Positions 48,288 through 62,534 are shown, numbered from the stretch's first letter. The stretch is DNA of 64,000 nucleotides from Eulemur rufifrons (GCF_041146395.1 NC_090995.1:15069501-15133500); one strand, 5' to 3'. Program-made: numbers and translations. Notes: generated from the letters alone by a model not told the origin.

Positions 48288-48405
48288 TCCCAAACTCCAC
48301 ATTTTTCTACTCAGCTGCCCATTTGATGACTCCACTTGAATGTCCACGAGGCATCCCAACGTTGCGCGTCCAAACTGGAACTTTTCGTTTGCCCCCCAAA
48401 ACACG
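48288..48405. repeat. Possible old LINE-like repeat fragment
   Basis: CAGCTGCCCATTTGATGACT, CCACTTGAATGTCCACGAGG and GTCCAAACTGGAACTTTTCG resemble a common old mammalian repeat (the CTCCACTTGGATGTC...CAAAACTGAACT-type string). I am unsure of the family. It forms the first part of the 163-codon minus ORF there, which argues against that ORF being a gene. Confidence 0.4.
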
Positions 48406-48479
48406 ATTATCTCCTACATCAAAGGAATTTGAATTCTAAGTGAATCTAAGTGAATCTCCAATAAACTTATAAAACAACG

Positions 48480-48965
48480 ATCAATGGATTTCATCACATT
48501 TGAGATCTTTGAGTTTTTTTTACATAAGTATGCTAATTAAACGAAATAATGCATGCTAAGTGCTCAGCTCACTGTTTAGCGCATGCTGTGATTATCAGTG
48601 TATGATTGTAAACTGCCTTAGGAACAGAAGTGATCAGGCTCAACTGATGAATTTAATCACGTTTCCAAAGTGTGTTCAATAAGTCTGTTTCAAAGACTTA
48701 ATTACCAGTTACTTTTCCCAAATGGAGCTGCTCTTTTCTTTCTCCCGAAGATAACACTAAATTTCTCTTTTTACATATCCGTGTAAAAAGCTTAAAATAC
48801 AATTAAGCTGAAATACTTAATTGTATTTTAAAAGACCCTTTTAAATTAATGGAGCATTTCTGTTTAAAAACCTGCTCAAATGCTTATTTTCAAGAGCTAT
48901 AATAGAATGCTTTTAAATGTAGTAAATTAATTTTTAAAAGATTTTATCTTAGAAACATATGATAG
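48480..48965. promoter_or_regulatory. Candidate conserved non-coding element with a long AT palindrome
   Basis: A repeat-free block rich in homeodomain-like cores (TGCTAATTAAACGAAATAAT, AGACTTAATTACCAGTTAC, TTTTAAATTAATGG). It contains a perfect inverted repeat: 16-base arms TTAAAATACAATTAAG (48792-48807) and CTTAATTGTATTTTAA (48816-48831) around an 8-base loop. Function is inferred from texture only. Confidence 0.35.
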
Positions 48966-49280
48966 TACTGGGAAAATGAATTACCCCAATTTCAGTGCAC
49001 CAAATACAGTTTTACTAAGAATCAGATCATAGATACATACTGAGTGAAAAAGACAATAGACAAAATACTAAATGAAAAATTAGGCAATGTATCTTTCATT
49101 CGTTCAACAGACATATGGCTTAGTATTTAGCCCAATGAAGCAGGCTTGGTGACACATCAGGGAACTTGTCCCATGGAGGAGACAAAAAGCATAGAAAAAA
49201 TACAGTGGTGGACAAGGCAGAGAAGGTATTTACTTCCAGGGTTTATGGTTTAGTGGAGGGAACATGAAATTAGAAAATAA
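48966..49280. repeat. Possible unassigned ancient repeat
   Basis: From about 49080 (ATTCGTTCAACAGACATATG ... GGAGGAGACAAAAAGCATAG ... GGTTTAGTGGAGGGAACATG) the sequence resembles a frequent old interspersed repeat. I cannot name it and the left part looks unique. Confidence 0.35.
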
Positions 49281-49290
49281 ACAAAAATTG

Positions 49291-50250
<960 letters not shown>

Positions 50251-50264
50251 AAGCTTAGCATCTT

Positions 50265-50610
<346 letters not shown>

Positions 50611-50619
50611 TTAGCATCT

Positions 50620-51125
50620 CGCCACCTGCAGAGGAGAAACCTCATGGGATCTGTCTCCGCTAATGCCGAGCGTGTAATGATGGGTGAGTTTTGACCTTAG
50701 TGGCAATAAACTGATCACCGGCATCGACCACTTTCCATACGTGACCTAACACATCTGGACTTCTACACAACAATCCAACAACTCTGAATTAAATCTCCAC
50801 CTAACACGATTAAGCTGTTTCACTTACAAGCGATGAAGTTTTCTCCCTTTGCCCAAAATGAGGAGCAGCATGGTCCCAGCAGTCACTGCACCCATCGCTG
50901 GCTTTAGTAATTATTCCCCAAGTTCGGTCATAATTCTACACCCGAGTAAGCTGTCATCTAAAGACCGAGTTATAAAGTTAACCTCCACCAGCTAGTATAT
51001 AAAAGTAAATGGGAAGAAGAATGAAAAAAAAATGTGTTAGTATATGCAAATATTACAAAGAGAATATATACAAAATTACTGTGGGCTATGTCTCTGCAAT
51101 TGTCCATTAGACTATGTAGCTGACC
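50620..51125. other. Unique intergenic stretch
   Basis: No repeat or gene recognised. Confidence 0.45.
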
Positions 51126-51129
51126 CTTA

Positions 51130-51722
51130 AAAATGATTCACTTAGTACGACCTGACTCTCAAGACCTCACCTACTTGCTCGACGGAATCCTAGCAGCTGT
51201 CCCTGTCCCCTTTCCCTCCATACTGACCACTCTCCCAACCGTTCCCAGAACTCCAGAGCGAGTTCCGGACTTTGATGTACCTCTACGGCTCCTGCCATGG
51301 AAGAAATCACAGCAAATTCACCTGCTCTAGTCCGAATCGAGAAGACTGAACCCCAAGATATGAGACCTGGATTTCCCCAACATATGCCCAAGTGGCCGGG
51401 TGGCAGCCCCAAAATGCAATGGCATTTGAGTCTATAGCATGAACTTTGACCAAGAGAGATACAAGGGACAAGTAGGAGCTGACAAATAAACCCATTCCTT
51501 TGCTCCTGTTGCTGATGATTCCAAGGCATTCAGACATCCTGTGTCTTTGTGAACCTGTGGTCAACCAGCTGACTGGATTTTAATTGGCTTTTCTTCTTCC
51601 CTGTATCATGTCCCCACTTCCCTTCACTCTTGTGACACTGGAATTGGTCCCCAATAAAACATGAGCACATACGCTTTGTCTCAAGCTCTGTTTTCTAGAC
51701 AACCTCGGCTAATAGACACCAT
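51130..51722 (+). mobile_element. Possible LTR or retro-copy with a polyadenylation signal
   Basis: The right end, GGTCCCCAATAAAACATGAG then TTTGTCTCAAGCTCTGTTTT and CTAGACAACCTCGGCTAATA, looks like the R-U5 end of an old LTR (poly-A signal AATAAA, then a CTCTG...TTCTAG...ACC-type end). The left boundary and the family are unknown and no poly-A tail follows. The alternative is unique sequence with a chance AATAAA. Confidence 0.35.
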
Positions 51723-52610
51723 ATAGCCTCTAGGGAATTTTTTTAAAGGGAAATGGATGAATCTGATGTATTATTCTTAATACCTTTCTTCCCTAATTTT
51801 CTGTTATATTGAATTTCCATAAGTTAGCTTTATTTAATGTGTGGCCACCCCAAATTGTCCTTTAGAATCTCATTTCACAATTTCAAGTTATAATGATTTT
51901 TAAATTATAGCCTACCTTCTCATCAGAGGTTTAGTGGGCTCTTAGAGGAAGGAATTCACAGAATATCTAAGTTAAATCACATGGATTACCATAGTTTCTT
52001 TAACTCAAAAAAAAAAAAAAGCTGATTTTAACAGCCAAAATAATGGGTCCGGATGGCATTTAACAAACAGCTGCTCTTCACCAGTATTCTCAACGGTCCT
52101 ACCCACTGGTATTTACTGGGTAGCTAAGAACAATGCCGAAATTGTGCTGCTTTTGGCCAACAAATGGAAAACCCAGATGCCAAGGTGAAAAAGATCTATT
52201 CATCGGTAGTAGCTACAGCAGCTGTCTATTTGGCGTATTCCTTAGAAAGCTCTGAAGTTGCCTAGGATACAGACTTTGTAAACTGGGATCCTGCAGGCTT
52301 TAAAAAGATTTAAGAAAATGCAAAACCAATGCAGATATTAAATTAGCAATACAGCTTCTATGCTACACACATACGATGGAATGATATGTAGATCTGTGGA
52401 AACAGAGTATATAATAAATACAAATTATGGGACCAAATAAACTGCACTTATTTTGTCAGGGCAAAAAAATACAACCTGCACTTGGGGTTTGCAAGTAAAG
52501 GTTTAAGGATCATATTCCTGAATCAGCTTTTCTGTAAAGCGTAGGCCTAAGTTTCTGCACGAATCTTCAGTGATTATAAAATTGCCCTCAGTGATGCTAA
52601 TAGTTTAAAA
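51723..52610. other. Unique intergenic stretch
   Basis: No gene recognised. A-run of about 14 near 52007-52020. Confidence 0.45.
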
Positions 52611-52621
52611 AACAAATAAAG

Positions 52622-52969
52622 GCCAGGCGCGGTGGCTCACACTTGTAATCCTAGTACTTGGGAGGCTGAGGTGGGCAGTTTGAGCTCAAGAGTTCAAAAC
52701 CAGCCTGAGCAAGAGCGAGACCCCGTCTCTACTAAAAAAAATAGAAAGAAATTAGCTGGACAACTAAAAATATATAGAAAAAATGAGCCGGGCATGGTGG
52801 TGCATGCCTGTAGTCCCAGCTACTCAGGAGGCTGAGGCAGGAGGATCACTTGAGCCCAGGAGTTTGAGGTTGCTGCGAGTGAGGCTGACACCACGGCACT
52901 CTAGCCTGGGCAACAGAGCAGGACTTTGCCAAAAAAAATAAATAAATAAATAAATAAATAAATAAAAAG
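52622..52969 (+). mobile_element. Alu SINE with a left-arm deletion and (AAAT)n tail
   Basis: An Alu with a short left-arm deletion (GGTGGGCAGTTTGAGCTCAA lacks about ten bases of the usual GGTGGATCG... segment), normal linker and right arm, and a tail that is a (AAAT)n microsatellite (52930-52966). The 9-base target-site duplication CAAATAAAG lies at 52613-52621 and 52970-52978. Confidence 0.93.
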
Positions 52970-52979
52970 CAAATAAAGT

Positions 52980-53925
52980 CAGACTCATGCAATCCTAGCT
53001 ATAGTATGTTATCAAACACTGTCAGAACGAAGAGGATTGTCTAGTTAAGGAAAAGGCAATAGGTGTCTGTGTTTGAGTCATTAATTCTGTACTTGAAATG
53101 GGTAAATGTTGGGGTATGTATTATACCTCAATAAGGCTGTTTTTAAAAAAAGAAAAACATTAGATTTTCAAGAAAACAGCAGATATATGAGGGCATGCAC
53201 ACTCAAACGTGTGTGCATACACTCTCTTCTGAAGGCTGAGTTCCACATGTGTCTTAACTGCTTAAAACTCTAGAAATCTCACCGCACACACACGTGACTG
53301 TGCGCGTGAGCAGCCCTGAGACTGTTTCGCCCTAATGCTCCCTTCTCCACCTCGGGACCCGGCTGCCATCGCCAGAACCCTCCCGCCGTTAACGTCTGCT
53401 GCTGATCGGACGTCCCTCTGCTATCTGCTAAACTTCAACTATAAATTTTAAAAAAACTTTACATGACCCACTTTGGGTACCTATGTCTCATCCTTTAGCT
53501 CACTGGAACATGACAACCGTCTTTTCCTTCGTAAGGAATGCTGTATGCGCCGTAAGAAAGGGAAAGTACGGAGGCGGGCAGATGATGGTGTTTTACAGCG
53601 AAGACAAGACCTTTGAAAGTTTGCAGGCTCTGAGGAGGGGCCAGCCCGGGCGTCCCTCCCCGGAAAGAGGAGGCAGTTTTCCCGTCTTCCCCTCATGACC
53701 AACGCGGTGCTGTGGCTTGTGCAGAAGGTCCCGTGACTGTTCCTCTGCCACCCCGGACATGGCTGTGCTGGTGTCACCCTTTCCGACTTTGTTGCATGAA
53801 TTCTACGTCCCCAACGTCAGGAAGGAAACTTGGATAGGAAAATCAACTTTGAAGACTCGAGTTCAATTTTAATGGAAGGATTTTGACTTGTCAAAGCCCT
53901 AACTAGCCACAGAGACATAAAGGAC
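52980..53925. other. Unique stretch
   Basis: No repeat recognised. Overlapping ORFs at 53481-53777 (minus) and 53483-53698 (plus) have no known domain. Confidence 0.45.
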
Positions 53926-53929
53926 ATTG

Positions 53930-54105
53930 GAAACTAAGAAGGGGGCAGGGTAGGAAGGCAGTGAGGGCTGAACAGTTACCTGTCCAGGACAACGTACACT
54001 GTCCTGGCGGCAGCCGCATTGAAAACACTGACTCCAGCATTATACAATGTATCCATGCAACAGAAACTTTTGTATCCCCTTAACATTTTGAAATTAAAAA
54101 AAAGC
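53930..54105 (+). mobile_element. L1 3' UTR fragment
   Basis: CAGTGAGGGCTGAACAGTTA, ATTATACAATGTATCCATGC and ACTTTTGTATCCCCTTAACA, ending ATTTTGAAATTAAAAAAAA, is a short L1 3' end of the (TACGCAATATATCCATGTAAC...TGTACCCCC)-type. No target-site duplication was confirmed. Confidence 0.7.
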
Positions 54106-55730
54106 CTTACTAGTGTTACTGCTAGCAATGATACAATGAAGATTTTAATTAAATCATAAAATTTCTCCAAATTTCAATTTTTTAAATATATATTAGCACT
54201 CAGATTGATACATAATTTCTCTGAATTTAAAAATCAGTTTTAAAATGACATTTAGATTATTCAAAACCTGAGGGGGGAAAAAAATCTATTCTTTTTCCAT
54301 AAAGTGAATTTAGTAAATTTCTATTGAAATTAGAGAGATCCTTTTAAATTGAAGTTAAGGTTCATGATTTTTATCTGAAGCTTATTTACATTCAGAGATT
54401 AGAGTCCCTAAAGTAAATACTTCTCAATAAATGAATTTGTGAAAGCTTTCATGACACTTCGAAAACAAAAGGATGTGGAGTTGTGGCCAGTAGGCAGTAT
54501 GTGTATTTGGACTTCTTATTAAGCTGAAAAAGAAATGCAGGCTTAGTAGGTAAAGGTTAAAATATGTTTAAACATTTTGTCAGTACTGTCTCTTTGCATT
54601 GGATAGAACAAATATAAAGTCTTATAAAATGTATCTTTTGTTGGTTAAAAGATTTATATAGTTATGATCATTACATTATAAAATTAATCTATAATAATTC
54701 TTTGACAGCAAGAACTAAGCTAAGCACTAGAAGTATCTTCTTTATTTAAATGTTATTATTTCTAGAAATAGACAAAAGTTAAATTACAAGTACTAGACCA
54801 ACCTGGAGACAAGAACTTCATGACGTTAGCTCTATTCTTGAATAACGGAACTATTGATCTATCTGATCAATTACCACACATTTCTATCTTTACCCTCAAA
54901 GAAACCATGAGCATAGGGACATGCCGAAAGGCTTTCCTAACAATGTAAGATGAAATTGTTAGCCTCGAGTTCTGTTTTCCCCCGAATTGTCAGTAACTAT
55001 CATGTTAACAACAACAAACAGGAACTATTCACACTACATTAAGTTCACATTTAAAACAGGAAAACATCACTGTTTCCCAACCTAGTGTAATCCCTTCGAA
55101 GGCATTAACAAAACATCGGACAAGTAAATATCTCTTCTGTGCAGTCACTGAGGTAGCCATTGTACCAATTTTTTTTTTTTTTTTTTTATGTAATTGGTTT
55201 ATACGGATATTTGCTTTCAGAATTTTTTTTTTTCCCCTTTCAAGCCGAAGCTGTTTTCGTTCACACTTGGGGTCCCCCATCTGCTGATAAAGCCTGTTAG
55301 CTCACCACCTCACTGGCTGTGACGTGCTAGTTCCCCATCTGGCAAAGCCTTAAAGGGAACCCCGGAGTCAGGGAGGCATGAATCCTGTGGGTGCTCCCAG
55401 CTCTAGGACTTACGTCCCCCAAGGAAGGGGGTCTCTCTGGGAGTCGGCAGGTGTTTAGAAGCAACACGGTCAGAGCAGGTGCATGGCTGCTCCTACGGCA
55501 GAAAGGACACCCAGTGGCCGTCCAGGCCAGACGCCGAGCTGAGCTGCTAAATAGAAACTCTCACCCCCTGGTTCCCTCCTATTTTCCTTCCCTCGCCCCG
55601 TCCCACTTCTTGGAGTACCTGTCATCACCAACTGATAAAGAAGGGGTCTCCATGTCGATATTGACATGCTGCCTCACCATGCTCTGTGATGAATTAAAAC
55701 TTGTTTAGAAATTAGGGTTAAAAAAATGAT
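54106..55730. other. Long AT-rich unique stretch
   Basis: No gene recognised. A T-run of about 17 lies near 55169-55187 and a second at about 55224-55234. The 55240-55700 part is GC-richer, with overlapping ORFs of 65-105 codons without domains. Confidence 0.5.
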
Positions 55731-55734
55731 GGGT

Positions 55735-56073
55735 GGCCGGACGCGGTGGCTCACGCCTGTAATCCTAGCACTCTGGGAGGCCGAGGCTGGTGGATCACTC
55801 GAGGTCAGGAGTTCAAGACCAGCCTGAGCAAGAGCGAGACCCCGTTTCTACTAAAAATAGAAAGAAATTATATGGACAGCTAAAAATATATAGAAAAAAT
55901 TAGCCGGGCATGGTGGCACATGCCTGTAGTCCCAGCTACTCAGGAGGCTGAGGCAGGAGGATCACTTCAGCCCAGGAGTCTGAGGTTGCTGTGAGCGAGG
56001 CTGACGCCACGGCACTCTAGCCAGGGTGACAGAGCGAGATTCTGTCTCAAAAAAAAAAAAAGAAAAGAAAAAT
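55735..56073 (+). mobile_element. Full-length strepsirrhine-type Alu SINE
   Basis: A complete Alu with head GGCCGGACGCGGTGGCTCAC, linker ATTATATGGACAGCTAAAAA and right arm GGCTGACGCCACGGCACTCT, with an A-tail containing AGAAAAGAAAA. The flanks AAAAATGATGGG and AAAAATGGGG may be an imperfect target-site duplication. Confidence 0.94.
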
Positions 56074-56789
56074 GGGGAAAAAAGTGACAGAAAGGTATTT
56101 CTCAAAAATCCTCTGCTCTTACTAGCAGTGAGTCATAAACTGAACACTGAGTACTTTAGTAGTTTCCTCAAAGAGAAAAAAAATACATGAGATTAATGGT
56201 ATTTATAAGGTTTTTAAAAACTACTCGATTCACAAAAAGCAGACGTTCCTGGCACTGATATTTGAAAGAGATGTTTCCCATAGATTCTCGTGAAAAGAAC
56301 ACCACACGCAGCAGAGGCTTAAGCGTGGCTAACATCGGCCGGTAACCGCAGCAAGTCTCATGGGACTGTTTTTAATAGCGGCCTTCAATAAACTGATAGC
56401 AATGCTTTGAAACACAGTTCAGCAAAGGCAGAACAGCATGACCTAAAGCCACAACTTTCTATTGTCTGCATTAACCCAAAAATAAAGATGTCAGTGAGTC
56501 TGAATTTATACTGCCTAGGAAACTGCTCGAGTGCAGTTCTCCTTCTTGGCCGCTAAGTGTAGGCCCAGATGCTACGATAGTTGTTCATCCTGGAATTAGG
56601 GCTGACACCATTTCAGGAAATATGAGGAGAACTAACCAGACATGTGCTTCAATAAAAAGCCACTGAACTTTTTGAGATGGGCCAAAGGACAAAGGAGTGA
56701 CCACTTGCAACAGCAAAACTTTTTTCGAATAATTAACAATTCTGGACTTAATCCAGATAGATATAGATATAAATAGATATATGTATAAC
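56074..56789. other. Unique stretch
   Basis: No repeat recognised. A short ATAGATAT-rich patch lies at 56757-56785. The 56340-56570 part has a texture that could be conserved but this is not testable here. Confidence 0.45.
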
Positions 56790-56801
56790 AAAAGCCCCAA
56801 T

Positions 56802-57390
56802 TTTCTTTTTTTTATTGCTGCATAATAATTGTACATATTCATGGATTGCATGTTACATCTTGAAACAAGCACACAACATACAATGATCAAATCAGAGTAA
56901 CTGGGACAAGATTCAGCTGAAACATTCATCATTGCTTTGTGTTGGGAGCATTTGAAAACTTCTAGCTGTTCTGAAATACAATAAACTATTGTCAACTATA
57001 GTTGCCCCATTGCACCACTGAACATTAGAATTTCTTCCTTCTATTAAACAGAATCACCCCTTCACCAATATCTCTTCATTACCCCTTCCCACCACCCTGA
57101 CCAATCTCTAGTAGCCAACATTCTATTCACCACTTCCTTGAGATCAATTTTTTTTTAGGTCCCATATTTGAGTGTGAAAAATGAAATATTTGTCTTTCTG
57201 TGCCTGGTTTATTTCACTTATAACAATGTCCTCCAGATCTATCCATGTTTCTGCCAATGACAAAATTTCCTTCTTTTTCATGGCTAAATAATATTCCTTT
57301 GTGTACATACACCACATCATTTTTATCCATTCATCCCGTGATAAACCTTTAAGCTGATTCCATAATCTAGCCATTGTTGATAATGCTGCA
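56802..57390 (-). mobile_element. 5'-truncated L1 3' end with target-site duplication
   Basis: In minus orientation it holds the last part of ORF2 and a 3' UTR of the older L1PB/L1MA kind. On the plus strand it reads TGTACATATTCATGGATTGC, CTATAGTTGCCCCATTGCAC, CCTCCAGATCTATCCATGTT and AAATAATATTCCTTTGTGTA. The ORF2 remnant (57144-57518 minus) contains DEWIKMMWCMYTKEYYLAM. The 12-base duplication AAAAGCCCCAAT flanks it at 56790-56801 and 57391-57402, so both ends are defined. Confidence 0.92.
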
Positions 57391-57599
57391 AAAAGCCCCA
57401 ATGTTCTATAGCAAAAGATTAAGCTTGAAGTCATTTTAAACTGGAAAGATTTTAAAGGAAGCCTCAGCTGACACAGCGAAGTTACGTATCGGTTTTGCAG
57501 TCTCATCTTCCCTGTCAAAGTTTTCTTGAAACAAACAACTGAGTTTTATGGACATAAAAGGTCTCATTTTTCATTATCTGTTTCTCAGCTCTGTGCTGG

Positions 57600-57900
57600 C
57601 TTCAGAACCTGGACTTCCCCCTTCTGACAAGATGATAGATTCCCCGAGTGACAAGAGGGCCACCAGACACCCCCAGAATATATCCTACCAAGTCAGCATC
57701 CCCCATTACAAGGCAGTGCACCTTCCTTACTAGTAACAGCAAAAGTCCGACCAGGCCTAATTCTAATTGGTCCAGCTTAAACCAAATGCCCATCATGAGC
57801 CCATCACGTGGCCAGATGGAGAAAATATGCTGATTAGCCAGCCCTGGACCACGGGCCTGGAGCTGAACTAGCAAGTCCGGGAGAAGGTGGTGTTCTCTGC
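57600..57900. repeat. Possible unassigned ancient repeat
   Basis: Parts such as TTCTAATTGGTCCAGCTTAA and GATTAGCCAGCCCTGGACCA look like pieces of an old interspersed repeat (LTR-like), but I cannot name it. Short ORFs of about 60-100 codons on both strands show no domain. Confidence 0.3.
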
Positions 57901-57944
57901 CCCTCACAGATCACAAATTGGCTGCCGGCTTTTGTGAGTGACCC

Positions 57945-58098
57945 TTCACCGAAACACCACCAGGCATACGTTTGTTTACGTATTACTTATGGTTGTGCTC
58001 AGGCTACAACGGCACAGTTCAATAGTTGCAACAGAGACCGTGGCCTGCAAAGCCCACTCTCGGACCCTTTAAGAAGAATTTGCTGATCCCTCCCATAG
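57945..58098. mobile_element. hAT-type DNA transposon relic
   Basis: TACGTTTGTTTACGTATTAC, CTACAACGGCACAGTTCAAT, AGTTGCAACAGAGACCGTGG and CCTGCAAAGCCCACTCTCGG with TAAGAAGAATTTGCTGATCC follow the well-known ancient repeat that reads CATTCGTTTACGTATTGTCT ... GCTACAACGGCAGAGTTGAG ... TTTGCTGACCCCTG. I assign it to the hAT group; the exact name is uncertain. It is an incomplete copy. Confidence 0.75.
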
Positions 58099-58099
58099 A

Positions 58100-59160
58100 C
58101 CAACGACGAGAAAGAGTGGTTCTCAAAGTAAAAACGAGGCATTCCTGTTTTTAAAAAACATGAATGGAATAAATGCCGTACAGGCAAAAGCAAGGCTAGA
58201 CTTCCAAGATCAACTGGTTACAGAAGGCATTCTCAGGTAACTAAGTCAGCAGAGTTGATGAGACAGGTTTCTATTTGGCCATCTCGCTGTACCCCTTCCT
58301 CCCCCATCATTTCACCAAGGGAAAGGTGCTAATTTTACCTACGTACTAGACTGGACTGTGCCTGACCAACCGGCTTCTTTTTTCTAGAATAATAAGCCAT
58401 TTCCAATAATTTGTCTACCTTGTAAAAGTATCAAAGGAGCCAATTAACACTACCGGCTCCAATTGCTCTGTTAGTTTGTTGAAAGACATTTCTGAAACAT
58501 TGAATATGTCCAGGAATTGTGTGTTAAACTCTGACTGCATAGGCACAGTCTTACACTCATGAAGCATTTCAGAGAAGAGACATATTGAATAAGAAATTAG
58601 ATAAAGAATTAAAATGAGAAAAGAGTTGATAAGTAAAGCGTTCTGTGATAATATACAACAGAGTTGCCTAGTATGATTTGGGGAGTCAAGGAAGGTTTTC
58701 TAAGATAGCTAATTCCTGACAGGAGAGAACCACGGATCTGGTACTATTAATTTTCTAATCCCAAAGTTCTTGAGCAATTTCTCTTTAAGATTATCATCTC
58801 CTCTGGCCTTAACATTCAGGACCGGAAGAATTCATCTTAAACAACACATAAGAAACCAAAATCTCCCTAAATTGTTATTGCAGATGAACCTTAAGGAGGC
58901 CAACACCAGGGCAGCGATCTGTTATCAGCTTCAAAATGACATTCTGATATTTCTGGTGGTCTTTTTGCAAAAAGGCCACCCTCATTTTTAACCATCTTTC
59001 ACAGGCAACTCTCAGCGTTCATGCAATGTAGGCACCAAAGATTAAGAGAAAACTGGACGTGGATTAAGATTTTTCTATAAAATCCTTTTGAAAAATTCAT
59101 GAAGATACAATAGAAACTAGAGACCAGGTATCAGTAAATGCAGACAGCATCGTGGTTTGT
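58100..59160. other. Unique intergenic stretch
   Basis: No repeat or gene recognised. Confidence 0.45.
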
Positions 59161-59164
59161 TGCA

Positions 59165-59410
59165 ATCAGACTTTCAGTCTGGCAGAATAGTGCGAGGGTT
59201 AAGAGCAAGTGAGTTCAAATTTCAACCCTTCTCTCTACAGACCCCAGCTATATGATATCTCAATGCCCCGTGTTTGTCTTGTGGACAAGGCGTAATAAAA
59301 GCCCCTCCAAAGGGTTGAAGTGAGGCTTCAACGAAATGGCACATCCAAAGAACTCAGTACCCCAGCAGGAACACGGCAGAAAAATTACGAGATGTTAGAT
59401 ATTATTACTA
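59165..59410 (+). repeat. MIR SINE
   Basis: GGCAGAATAGTGCGAGGGTT, AAGAGCAAGTGAGTTCAAAT, GCTATATGATATCTCAATGC and GGTTGAAGTGAGGCTTCAAC with AGATGTTAGATATTATTACT fit MIR from head to tail with strong divergence. Confidence 0.75.
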
Positions 59411-59439
59411 ACAAATGCAGGCTTTTGAATTAAGTTTAA

Positions 59440-59832
59440 CCTCCGGCTGCCTGCTTACAGACCTTACGTTTGGCCTGAAGGTTTCTCCATACACAGCGAA
59501 CCATGACCTTACTGGAAGTATAAACAGGCTGTAACCTGCTCTTGGACCCACCACTGTGTCCCGGCCGATCGCAGCCGGCCAAGCTGCTCAAACCGTGCTC
59601 AAACAAGCCACACACGTGCCGAGCTGTAACCAGTTCAGCTGTTTCTGTACCCGACTTCCGCTTTCTGTAGGTCCCTCTCCTTTTCCTGTCCACAGATCCT
59701 CTTCTACCACGAGGCCACGCTGGAGTCTCCCTGAACCTGTTCTGAGTCAGGTGCTGCCCAAATTGCAAATTGTTCTTTGCTCAATTAAACCCTGTTAAAT
59801 TTAATTTGTCTAAGATTTTTCCTTTAACAAGA
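59440..59832 (+). mobile_element. Old ERVL/ERV-class solo LTR
   Basis: The motif order CTGCTTACAGACCTTACGTT, TTGGCCTGAAGGTTTCTCCA, GACCCACCACTGTGTCCCGG, CAGTTCAGCTGTTTCTGTAC, CTCCTTTTCCTGTCCACAGA, CTGGAGTCTCCCTGAACCTG, TTGTTCTTTGCTCAATTAAA and a TTTAATTTGTCTAAG end with TTTAACA is a mammalian-wide LTR type. ATTAAA near 59785 would be its polyadenylation signal. No viral genes adjoin it, so it is a solo LTR. The subfamily name needs a database. Confidence 0.7.
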
Positions 59833-59984
59833 CCGATGGATCATTTAAACTCTAAAGGGCGGATCCAGCGGTCAATGAGAGTGGAGTTCTGTGTTTGCCT
59901 TAAGACTAAACAGCGCTTTCATGAGTTCGCTGAATAATCTTAACTTGTGTGTGTGTACGTATGCCGATCTCGGGAGGGTTTCCT

Positions 59985-60050
59985 GACCGCTTTGAGCCTA
60001 ATTTTCTCATCTGTATAACAGGTGTATTAAAATCTGCTTTACAGAATAGA
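59985..60050 (+). repeat. MIR SINE fragment
   Basis: TGAGCCTAATTTTCTCATCT and GTATAACAGGTGTATTAAAA match only the MIR core region. Confidence 0.55.
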
Positions 60051-60129
60051 TATATAGATCAATAGTCCAGAAATATTACCACATATATATTCTTTAGTTT
60101 TGATGAAAGAGCAAAATTAATTCAATGGA

Positions 60130-61630
<1,501 letters not shown>

Positions 61631-61640
61631 TGTCGGGGAA

Positions 61641-61658
61641 GTCCAAGTCACGGCACCA
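61641..61658 (-). other. Retroviral primer-binding-site-like sequence (tRNA-His type)
   Basis: On the minus strand this reads TGGTGCCGTGACTTGGAC. Sixteen of 18 bases are complementary to the 3' end of a mammalian tRNA-His with CCA (ATCCGAGTCACGGCACCA, from memory of the tRNA). This primer type is known from some class I endogenous retroviruses. It lies at the edge of an LTR-like block, where a PBS belongs, with the element in minus orientation. Confidence 0.6.
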
Positions 61659-61660
61659 AA

Positions 61661-62530
61661 AACATCAGGGTGGCAGTCGGTCCTCGGTTCTTGGTGTGCT
61701 CTTGGCCGAAGAATGACCAGACACACCGAAGGGTCAAGTCCCGACTGTCATCCCAGCCCTCTGGCTCCTTCCTTGGAAAACTCCCCAGCAGGAAGAAAGC
61801 AATGGAGTAAGCTCGGGCAGGAAGGAGTTTCACGGGAGCAGCTCTTCGCTGGAGCACAAAACAGTCTGTCTCCCAGAGTGGAGAGAGACAGACGGACTCA
61901 GTCTAGCTCTGACTCCAGCCATAACCATGACTCTAACTCACTCTACCTACTTACTTTCTCGCTCTCTTGCTCTTGCTCGCTCGCTCTCTCTGGCGTCTCA
62001 GACTGCTTCCTCTTATTAGCTTTTATCAGCCCGGTCTGCGGGGAGGGCTCTGGGGAGGCGTGGGATGTTAGCAGATGATCGACAGGTGTTCTCAAAATTC
62101 CACCTCTGCGTGTAGGAGCTCCAGCAGGGCTGGGGTGGGGGGGTCGGGGAGGAGCACGGGGGCGAAAGCTCAATGCAGATTCAGACTGATGCACTAATAA
62201 TCACCCTTACGTGACTCTAGAAGCTTCCAAAATCCTAGCATGCCTGGGCTGGCGAATTCCTAGACTGATAAAGCATCACCTCCCTCCCCAGGTGTGGCAG
62301 GTACTCAGGAAAGGGTTAGGGGCGGGGCAGGACCAAAGTGGGGTGTGCCCGTCCTCACCCTTCTTCCCAGGTGGAGCCAGTGCTCGAAACAGCACCCAAG
62401 CCCGGCACCCTTGTCCGGAGAAGAGCTGGAGACCCTAACTGCCCCCCTAACGCCTGCACTGTGGTGATGAGGGTCGGAGCTGCCGAAACCAACAGAACTG
62501 GGCACCAAAGAGAGCGAATTTTAATGCATA
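61661..62530 (-). mobile_element. ERV-like LTR in minus orientation
   Basis: An 870-bp GC-rich block that in minus orientation ends next to a tRNA-His-type PBS, the expected 5' LTR-PBS order. A TATA-like GATAAAAGCTAATAAGAGG (minus) lies at about 62010-62030, followed by a purine-rich GAGAGAGCGAGCGAGCAAGA tract. The U3 end may start TGCATTAAAATTCGC near 62528. No gag, pol or env sequence follows; only about 10 bases beyond the PBS remain before the flank at 61630. A 189-codon plus-strand ORF across it has no known domain. Neither terminal ends nor a target duplication were confirmed. Confidence 0.45.
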
Positions 62531-62534
62531 AAAA

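Noticed and set aside
47913..48404. 163-codon minus-strand ORF, rich in charged residues
   Set aside because: Part of it overlaps a repeat-like segment; no domain recognised and no start context or transcript evidence. It could be re-examined by protein search.
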